A DNA stretch of 13,108 nucleotides. It comes from Actinomycetota bacterium (lineage in GTDB: Bacteria > Actinomycetota > Actinomycetes > Nanopelagicales > Nanopelagicaceae). The notes beneath the pieces are model-generated. The model had not been told where the DNA came from. It did not search any database and saw only the letters and a list, made by a program, of their open reading frames with translations. Both the position numbers and the translations under genes were made by a program. Where the stretch lies: positions 1 through 13,108 of the forward strand of contig WLLM01000007.1 of NCBI GenBank assembly GCA_009700715.1, written 5' to 3'. This document shows positions 8,881 through 13,108 of the stretch, in pieces (within the stretch, counting starts at the first letter, position 1; every line of letters begins with the position of its first letter).

Positions 8881-9501
8881 TTGAGCCCTCACAAATTACT
8901 TCTTGCTACGCGCAATAAAGGCAAGATCGAAGAGTTTCGCCGAATTCTTGAAGATATTGCTGCTGGACAAATTGAATTAGTTGGTCTTGATCAATTTCCT
9001 GACCTGCATGATGTCGATGAAACTGGTTCAACATTTGAAGAAAATGCTCTACTAAAAGCGCGCGAAATGTGTGAAGCATCTGGGATTCCCGCGATTGCAG
9101 ATGACAGCGGGCTCTGCGTTGATTTTCTAAATGGTGATCCCGGAATTTTCTCTGCTAGATGGGCTGGCCAACACGGCGATGACAAAGCCAATACAGCAAA
9201 AGTATTGGCATCCCTTGCCGATGTTCCAGATGAAAAACGAAGTGCACATTTCACCTGTGTTGCCGCACTTGCTTTGCCAGATGGACGCACCCACGTTGAA
9301 GAAGGAAAATTCGAAGGCTGGATTCTGCGTGAGCCAATTGGGGATCAAGGATTTGGCTACGATCCAATTTTCCGTCCCGACGGTTATGCGATCTCTAGCG
9401 CGCAGATGAGCGCAGAAGCCAAGGATGCGATCAGCCATCGCGGAAAATCACTCCGCGCGATCGCACCTCATGTCATCAATTTGCTCAACTCCCTAGGCTA
9501 A
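8881..9501 (+). CDS. rdgB: RdgB/HAM1-type XTP/dITP diphosphatase
   Basis: A 206-residue house-cleaning pyrophosphatase that hydrolyses dITP, ITP and XTP to monophosphates, keeping deaminated purines out of DNA and RNA. Family motifs are present in order: LLLATRNKGKIEEF (6-19), TGSTFEENALLKA (48-60), IADDSGLCVD (72-81) with the catalytic Asp pair, PGIFSARWAG (87-96), GFGYDPIF (157-164) and SHRGKSLRA (185-193). The start is TTG 8881. No ATG or GTG in frame gives the normal N-terminus, and a weak GTGAG lies 8 nt upstream. It is 19 nt after rph and probably on the same transcript. I see no terminator hairpin after it, so read-through into the Lys-rich gene 61 nt downstream is possible. Confidence 0.96.
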   Translation: MSPHKLLLATRNKGKIEEFRRILEDIAAGQIELVGLDQFPDLHDVDETGSTFEENALLKAREMCEASGIPAIADDSGLCVDFLNGDPGIFSARWAGQHGDDKANTAKVLASLADVPDEKRSAHFTCVAALALPDGRTHVEEGKFEGWILREPIGDQGFGYDPIFRPDGYAISSAQMSAEAKDAISHRGKSLRAIAPHVINLLNSLG

Positions 9502-9548
9502 ACTTGGCTTATACGAGTTAGTTCAAACCCTGATCGTTTCCAAATTTC

Positions 9549-9556
9549 AAAGGAGT
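9549..9556 (+). promoter_or_regulatory. Strong Shine-Dalgarno site of the Lys-rich gene
   Basis: AAAGGAGT lies 6-7 nt before the GTG at 9563 and decides that unusual start. It implies a leadered mRNA. In the 61-nt gap, TAAACT (9499-9504) and TTATAC (9509-9514) are weak -10 candidates without a convincing -35. Confidence 0.8.
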
Positions 9557-9562
9557 CACATC

Positions 9563-10408
9563 GTGGCAGTTAAGAAGAAAGCACCGGCTAAGAAGAAGGC
9601 CGCAGCTAAAAAAGTTGTAAAGAAGGTTGCCAAGAAGGCTCCTGCAAAGAAGAAAGCCGCAGCCAAGAAGGTTACCAAGAAGGCGCCGGCTAAGAAGAAA
9701 GCCGCTGCTAAGAAAGTAGCCAAGAAGGCGCCAGCGCGTAAGAAGAGCGCAGTTAAGAAATCTGCTGCGAAGAAGTCAACTTCTGCAAATAATTTAGTTA
9801 TTCCACCAGTTCCAGTCGGCGGAGTTAAGCGTCCATCTTCTGTAAACGTATCAACTACTCCTGCTCCAAAGGCAGCACCTGCAGCAAAGCCAAGTGCAGC
9901 GCCAAAGCAATCAACTTCACCACGCGTTCTACTGGCAGCAGTCATCGGCATCGCACTTCTTGCAGTCGTAGTTATCTCACGTCCAGCTTCAGATAATGAT
10001 GATGTTGCACCTGCTATTCCATCTGCAACTGCATCCGAATCAGCAGCTCCAGAGATGTCTGAAGAAGCTACTCCATCTGCATCTGCTTCAGAGTCAACAG
10101 GTGAAGCGGTAGCAGCAGTTGAAGCGCCAGGTCGCTTTATCGGAAATTGGAAAGATTCTGCCAAGTCGGTAATGGTCATTACATGGAAGGCACCAACAGC
10201 AACCGCTGGTCTAACTGGTTACAAGTTTGAAGTTCGTTCAAATATGGGCGAATGGAAAGAGACCGGCGTTCTTCCTGCAGATCAACTTTCAATTGAATTC
10301 ACAAAGGGTTCAACTGATGGATCAACATCGTTCCGTGTCTCATCTGTTTACTCAGATGGACAGAGCGTATCTGCAAAGGCATTCGGATTTGCAGGTCAGT
10401 TCGAATAA
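9563..10408 (+). CDS. Membrane protein with histone-H1-like Lys/Ala repeat tail and FN3-like domain
   Basis: A 281-residue protein that I cannot name. Residues 1-72 are a Lys/Ala/Pro tail built from 15-residue units of the form APAKKKAAAKKVxKK, like histone H1 or the tails of some actinobacterial nucleoid proteins. Residues 73-120 are a Pro/Ala/Ser linker. A single hydrophobic helix, RVLLAAVIGIALLAVVVIS (121-139), follows. Next comes an acidic Ser/Ala/Glu linker (141-189). The last part is a beta-sandwich of fibronectin-III type (190-281), with VMVITWKAPT, LTGYKFEVR, GEWKETG and TSFRVSSVYSDGQSVSA. The positive-inside rule puts the basic tail in the cytoplasm and FN3 outside. Binding of DNA, RNA or acidic polymers by the tail is inference. 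The GTG start has a strong AAAGGAGT. It follows rdgB and ends 12 nt before a strong terminator. Confidence 0.85.
   Translation: MAVKKKAPAKKKAAAKKVVKKVAKKAPAKKKAAAKKVTKKAPAKKKAAAKKVAKKAPARKKSAVKKSAAKKSTSANNLVIPPVPVGGVKRPSSVNVSTTPAPKAAPAAKPSAAPKQSTSPRVLLAAVIGIALLAVVVISRPASDNDDVAPAIPSATASESAAPEMSEEATPSASASESTGEAVAAVEAPGRFIGNWKDSAKSVMVITWKAPTATAGLTGYKFEVRSNMGEWKETGVLPADQLSIEFTKGSTDGSTSFRVSSVYSDGQSVSAKAFGFAGQFE
9581..9775 (+). repeat. In-frame tandem repeat coding Lys/Ala units
   Basis: Four imperfect units begin near 9581, 9638, 9683 and 9728. The middle two are exactly 45 bp, the first carries an extra 12 bp (VAKK), and the last is degenerate (APARKKSAVKKSAAKK). All stay in frame and use mostly AAG codons with GCC, GCT or GCA. 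Unit number could vary between strains by slippage or recombination. Confidence 0.85.
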
Positions 10409-10420
10409 AAAGCTATTGAA

Positions 10421-10456
10421 AATAACCCCCGCCGATTCGGTGGGGGTTATTTTTTT
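10421..10456. terminator. Bidirectional Rho-independent terminator
   Basis: A 13-bp stem, AATAACCCCCGCC (10421-10433) against GGTGGGGGTTATT (10439-10451) with one G-T wobble, encloses the loop GATTC. On the plus strand it runs into a T tract to 10456. On the minus strand the stem ends in TTATTTTC. It sits between the convergent Lys-rich gene and the acyltransferase, whose stop codon lies inside the T tract (10455-10457), so it probably ends both transcripts. Confidence 0.92.
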
Positions 10457-12206
10457 ATAACTGAGTTTCGATTGCTGCTACGTAAGCGCGAACTCCAGCG
10501 GGTACTAAATGCACTCCATCTGGTGCGAAATATTCGGGGTGACCTTGCGAGATTTGATCCCAAGAGATAACTGAGGAATTTGGATATCCGGCTGCGACCT
10601 CGTTTATCAAAGCGTTATTGGCTTCTTTCCATGGCCTTGGCACAGCTGTGTTTACAACAATTACTTTAGGCGCCGATTTCACAACTTCAAATATCACCAC
10701 AACTTGCTCACGAGTGAGGGCGTTGTTATTTCCGAGATTAAAGATAACGGGGGAGTTCTGAACATTTACTAGATCATGAGTCATCACATCTAGTAGTTCT
10801 GGGGCCTGCCTGCCAACACGTGCATTAATCAGCGCAATTGGGCGCTTTCCTTCTAGCTCATGTCGAATACCCAAAATAACTGAATCGCCGGTAACCCATA
10901 GCCCGGGATCTGATTGGGTAACTTGTGGGGCCAGCGGCTTCGCGGCATCCTGAAGAGATTGAATCAATTCTTTATTTTTATTATCAATTTCAACAATCGC
11001 GCTGAGAGAGATGGTTGCAGAAAGTAGCAATAAAAAAGAAGTCGCTGAAATAATTAGCGCTTTCTGTTTTTTGCGAACATCTGGAGTTCGATATTTCATT
11101 CCTTTAAACCAATAAGCAACAGCACCGCTTCGTATTGGTAGCTCGACTAAGCGCAGCGAAATATCCGATAAAGCAAGCACAATTAAGATTCGCAAGGTAA
11201 AGAGAGCCCAGTCTTGGCCTTCGAGATCAACTTGAGGGCGAGAAATTTGGAAGATTACCCAGTGCCACAAGTAGATGGCATATGAACGCTCACCGATCCA
11301 GAGCAAGACTTTATTTCGCAGTAGTGGAGCAAAGCGAGATGCAGGGTGCACAATTGAAATCAAAATCGCAGTGCCAAAAATTCCAGCAAGCGGAAAAGCT
11401 AATTTATAGAGCGTGGGCTTTGTTTCATCAATTAGTAAGAATGTCGAGAGAATTCCTAGAAACCCAAAGACTCCAACTCCATCGATAAAATCTTGTGCAC
11501 GTCTACTTACCGTCTCTTGGAAATTTTGTGGAATCCAGCTAACTGCAAGGGCCGCGCCTAAGAAGAGACCAATGCTGTGAGTATCTGTTCCGAAGTAAAC
11601 GTGGCTAACCTTCGAAGAGTTTGCTGCATCTAACTGGAAGGAAACAAACATCAAAGCGATTCCAGAAGTTGCGGCAATTACGAGAGCTGCTGCTGGGATT
11701 AATTTTTTGCCGAAAAAGCGAAGCACTAAGAGCAGGATCAACGGCCAAAGTAAGTAGAACTGAGCCTCAACGGCTAGTGACCAGGTGTGCTGTAGTAAAG
11801 GGGGACGGCCGCTATTTGCAAAGTAATCCTGATGGTTAAAGACCAACCACCAGTTCATACCGCCGAAGAGCGAAAATGGCGCATCCGTTAAGAATTTCTT
11901 CGTCGTATCAGGTGCCCAAAGTCCAACAACGATTGAGGTCACGAGCAGCATGAAGACCAACGGTGGAACTAACCTGCGAATACGCGCCATGTAGAAATCA
12001 CGCAGATCTAAACCACCGCGCTGTTGTATTGAATCTAAAAGCAAACGGGTAATTACATAACCAGAGATTACAAAGAAGAGATCAACGCCTAGAAAACCAC
12101 CAGGAATCCAATCAATACCCAAGTGATAAAGCATGACCGCAATAACTGCGACAGCGCGCAGGCCATCTATTGCAGGGATGTATTGGATACCGCGTTTGGT
12201 AGCCAT
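10455..12206 (-). CDS. Acyltransferase 3 (OafA/YrhL-like) with C-terminal SGNH domain
   Basis: A 583-residue membrane enzyme of the type that O-acetylates surface polysaccharides or peptidoglycan. Residues 8-360 are the Acyltransferase_3 domain with about ten helices. Motifs are IPAIDGLRAVAVIAVMLYHL (10-29) with His28, GFLGVDLFFVISGYVITRLL (37-56), YMARIRRLVPPL (72-83), HTWSLAVEAQFYLLWPL (140-156) and ERSYAIYLWHW (306-316). A further helix at 382-404 leads to an outside SGNH-type domain. It contains TGDSV (439-443, Ser442), LGNNN (491-495) and DGVHL (563-567, His566), so all catalytic blocks look present. The acceptor is unknown. ATG 12206 is 5 nt after the stop of the coiled-coil gene with only a weak ribosome site, so coupling is likely. 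It ends at the shared terminator. Confidence 0.92.
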   Translation of the reverse strand: MATKRGIQYIPAIDGLRAVAVIAVMLYHLGIDWIPGGFLGVDLFFVISGYVITRLLLDSIQQRGGLDLRDFYMARIRRLVPPLVFMLLVTSIVVGLWAPDTTKKFLTDAPFSLFGGMNWWLVFNHQDYFANSGRPPLLQHTWSLAVEAQFYLLWPLILLLVLRFFGKKLIPAAALVIAATSGIALMFVSFQLDAANSSKVSHVYFGTDTHSIGLFLGAALAVSWIPQNFQETVSRRAQDFIDGVGVFGFLGILSTFLLIDETKPTLYKLAFPLAGIFGTAILISIVHPASRFAPLLRNKVLLWIGERSYAIYLWHWVIFQISRPQVDLEGQDWALFTLRILIVLALSDISLRLVELPIRSGAVAYWFKGMKYRTPDVRKKQKALIISATSFLLLLSATISLSAIVEIDNKNKELIQSLQDAAKPLAPQVTQSDPGLWVTGDSVILGIRHELEGKRPIALINARVGRQAPELLDVMTHDLVNVQNSPVIFNLGNNNALTREQVVVIFEVVKSAPKVIVVNTAVPRPWKEANNALINEVAAGYPNSSVISWDQISQGHPEYFAPDGVHLVPAGVRAYVAAIETQL

Positions 12207-12211
12207 CTTAA

Positions 12212-13018
12212 TTACCGGCGCTTGGCAGGTTTTTTCTTAGCTGCAGTTTTCTTTTTGGCAGACGCTTTCTTAGCGGGTGCCGCTAGAGCTGGCTTGGTGC
12301 GCTGGCTTATTACTTTCTTTGGGCCAGTATCAATCACCGAGTTATCTGCATTTAAGTTTTCATTTACGCTCTTGTGAAGATTGGCAAGTCTTTCAAATGC
12401 TGAATCTAAGCGAGTACGGCTCTGAGCAATCGCTTGTTCGGCGGCATCTAGCGATTGAGTTTGAATCTTATAAAGGCGCTCTGCTTCAGAGATAACTCCG
12501 CTAAGCCAGTTGCGGTACTCAGATACTTCACCAGTTGCCTCGGTGATGATTCTTTCGCCTTCGCGACGAGCTGCTTGGGCAAGGGCTGCGGCTTCACGAC
12601 GCTTCTCATCAAAGATTGATTGCGCTTCACGTTCTACTGAAGAAAGGCGTTCAGCTGCTTCTGCTTCTGCTGCAGTTATGTACTTACGGCCGCGCGCTTC
12701 AGCGCCAGATAAAATTGTGCGAGCTTTGGTTTCGGCGCCTTCGATGGCATCTTTTGCCTGTCGAGTCGCTTCAAGAACAACGCGCTCTGAAGAAGCAAAA
12801 GCTTTTGATTCGCGCGCCTGCGCAGATTTAATCATCGACATTGCAGTCTCAGTCGCCAGAATTTCAAACTCTTCTTTACTTAGCGATGTGATGTCGCGAC
12901 GAGATCGAAGGTCGTTGAGTTGTGATTCGAGTTCGCGAATACGATCCACCGAACTTGGGGCAGCGCTTTCGCTCTCTTTAAATCCAACCCAATTTAGAAA
13001 CGAGTTCTTCTCAGCCAT
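12212..13018 (-). CDS. Long coiled-coil protein with Lys-rich C-terminal tail (DivIVA-like in part)
   Basis: A 268-residue soluble protein without signal peptide or membrane helix. After a short N-terminus (MAEKNSFLNWVGFKES), residues 24-215 are almost entirely charged/Ala heptad-like helix, rich in Glu, Arg and Ala. An example is AEAEAAERLSSVEREAQSIF (117-136). Such rods resemble the later part of DivIVA/Wag31-type scaffold proteins, but I do not see the conserved N-terminal membrane-binding segment of DivIVA, so I do not give that name. Residues 234-268 form a basic tail ending AKKASAKKKTAAKKKPAKRR, much like the repeat tail of the protein at 9563. ATG 13018 has TAATCT 6 nt upstream and no Shine-Dalgarno site. 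It heads an operon with the acyltransferase 5 nt downstream. A role in polar or cell-wall organisation is only a guess. Confidence 0.85.
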   Translation of the reverse strand: MAEKNSFLNWVGFKESESAAPSSVDRIRELESQLNDLRSRRDITSLSKEEFEILATETAMSMIKSAQARESKAFASSERVVLEATRQAKDAIEGAETKARTILSGAEARGRKYITAAEAEAAERLSSVEREAQSIFDEKRREAAALAQAARREGERIITEATGEVSEYRNWLSGVISEAERLYKIQTQSLDAAEQAIAQSRTRLDSAFERLANLHKSVNENLNADNSVIDTGPKKVISQRTKPALAAPAKKASAKKKTAAKKKPAKRR

Positions 13019-13024
13019 GTGCCT

Positions 13025-13030
13025 AGATTA
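13025..13030 (-). promoter_or_regulatory. Leaderless -10 box of the coiled-coil gene
   Basis: TAATCT (TANNNT) on the minus strand ends 6 nt before the ATG at 13018. TTGGAG lies 16 nt further upstream and matches the first three bases of the TTGACA -35. There is no Shine-Dalgarno sequence. Confidence 0.6.
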
Positions 13031-13064
13031 GGGCAAAGGCCGCCGACTCCAAAAGTGGGGTGAC

Positions 13065-13108
13065 TTAGTCGCGGTATATAGCGAATGAGACAGCGAGATA
13101 TTGCGAGA
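13065..13108 (-). CDS. Possible C-terminal end of another gene (partial, uncertain)
   Basis: On the minus strand the edge of the window can be read as SQYLAVSFAIYRD followed by TAA at 13065. The codons look like those of neighbouring genes, and a same-direction gene 46 nt upstream of the coiled-coil gene would fit the layout. Fourteen codons are too few to identify anything. Other frames of this stretch are also open, including a plus-strand ATG at 13085. Confidence 0.25.
   Translation of the reverse strand, partial: SQYLAVSFAIYRD

Noticed and set aside
9502..9562. A terminator between rdgB and the Lys-rich gene
   Set aside because: No inverted repeat followed by a T tract can be found. CCTAGG at the rdgB end is only a 6-bp palindrome.
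9556..10179. A 207-codon minus-strand open frame rich in Ala, Phe and Leu opposite the Lys-rich gene
   Set aside because: It is the complement of AAG/GCC repeats, which gives Phe/Leu/Ala runs automatically. The plus-strand gene has a perfect ribosome site and sensible domains.
12212..13018. Naming the coiled-coil protein DivIVA/Wag31
   Set aside because: The conserved N-terminal membrane-binding segment of DivIVA is not visible. Only the general coiled-coil character fits.
12510..13031. A 173-codon plus-strand open frame opposite the coiled-coil gene
   Set aside because: Its Ser/Arg/Ala-rich composition is the shadow of Ala/Glu/Arg codons on the other strand. There is no ribosome site or family match.
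13085..13108. ATG at 13085 on the plus strand with TATATA four bases upstream, as a possible divergent gene start
   Set aside because: Only eight codons are visible, the -10 spacing differs from the 6-7 nt seen elsewhere, and a minus-strand reading of the same bases looks at least as coding-like.

Overview
The window (13,108 bp) reads as an ordinary, gene-dense chromosomal stretch with no mobile element, CRISPR array, rRNA or tRNA that I can see. Protein families and gene order point to an actinobacterium. The run clpS - DUF2017 - mec - cysO - cysM - murI - rph - rdgB matches, as I remember it, the Mycobacterium tuberculosis Rv1331-Rv1341 neighbourhood, and DUF3039 and the CysO/CysM cysteine route are also actinobacterial. 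The moderate G+C (judged by eye, not computed), very short intergenic gaps and small proteins suggest a streamlined lineage, for example freshwater acI/Nanopelagicales. That lineage assignment is inference.

Layout. (1) 1-2696, minus strand: argF (ornithine carbamoyltransferase) followed by pntAA, pntAB and the start of pntB (three-subunit proton-translocating NAD(P) transhydrogenase). (2) 2733-9501, plus strand: a DUF3039 zinc-ribbon-like protein, a secreted GH18 glycosidase, the N-end-rule adaptor ClpS, DUF2017, the CysO-dependent cysteine module (Mec peptidase, CysO sulfur carrier, CysM synthase), glutamate racemase MurI, RNase PH and the RdgB-type dITP/XTP pyrophosphatase. (3) 9563-10408, plus: a membrane protein with a histone-H1-like Lys/Ala repeat tail on its cytoplasmic side and a fibronectin-III-like domain outside. 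(4) 10455-13018, minus: a coiled-coil protein with a lysine-rich C-terminus, followed by an OafA-type acyltransferase fused to an SGNH domain. Regions 3 and 4 converge on one strong hairpin that can terminate both strands. The last 90 bases hold a promoter and perhaps the tail of one more minus-strand gene.

How the genes work together. Mec, CysO and CysM form one complete pathway: CysM condenses O-phosphoserine with CysO thiocarboxylate, and Mec releases cysteine. PntAA/PntAB/PntB form one enzyme making NADPH. MurI and perhaps GH18 act on the cell wall, and RNase PH and RdgB serve RNA and nucleotide housekeeping. The acyltransferase and coiled-coil protein probably share a transcript.

The most interesting pattern is about expression. 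At least six genes (argF, pntAA, DUF3039, cysO, murI, the coiled-coil gene) have a -10-like hexamer ending 6-7 nt before the start codon and little or no Shine-Dalgarno sequence, as expected for leaderless mRNAs. The operon-internal pntAB and pntB, and the Lys-rich gene, carry strong Shine-Dalgarno sites instead. This pattern also moves the argF and pntAA starts to ATG codons 6 nt inside the longest open frame. I see no clearly new multi-gene system. The least explained items are the Lys-rich membrane protein and the Lys-tailed coiled-coil protein.
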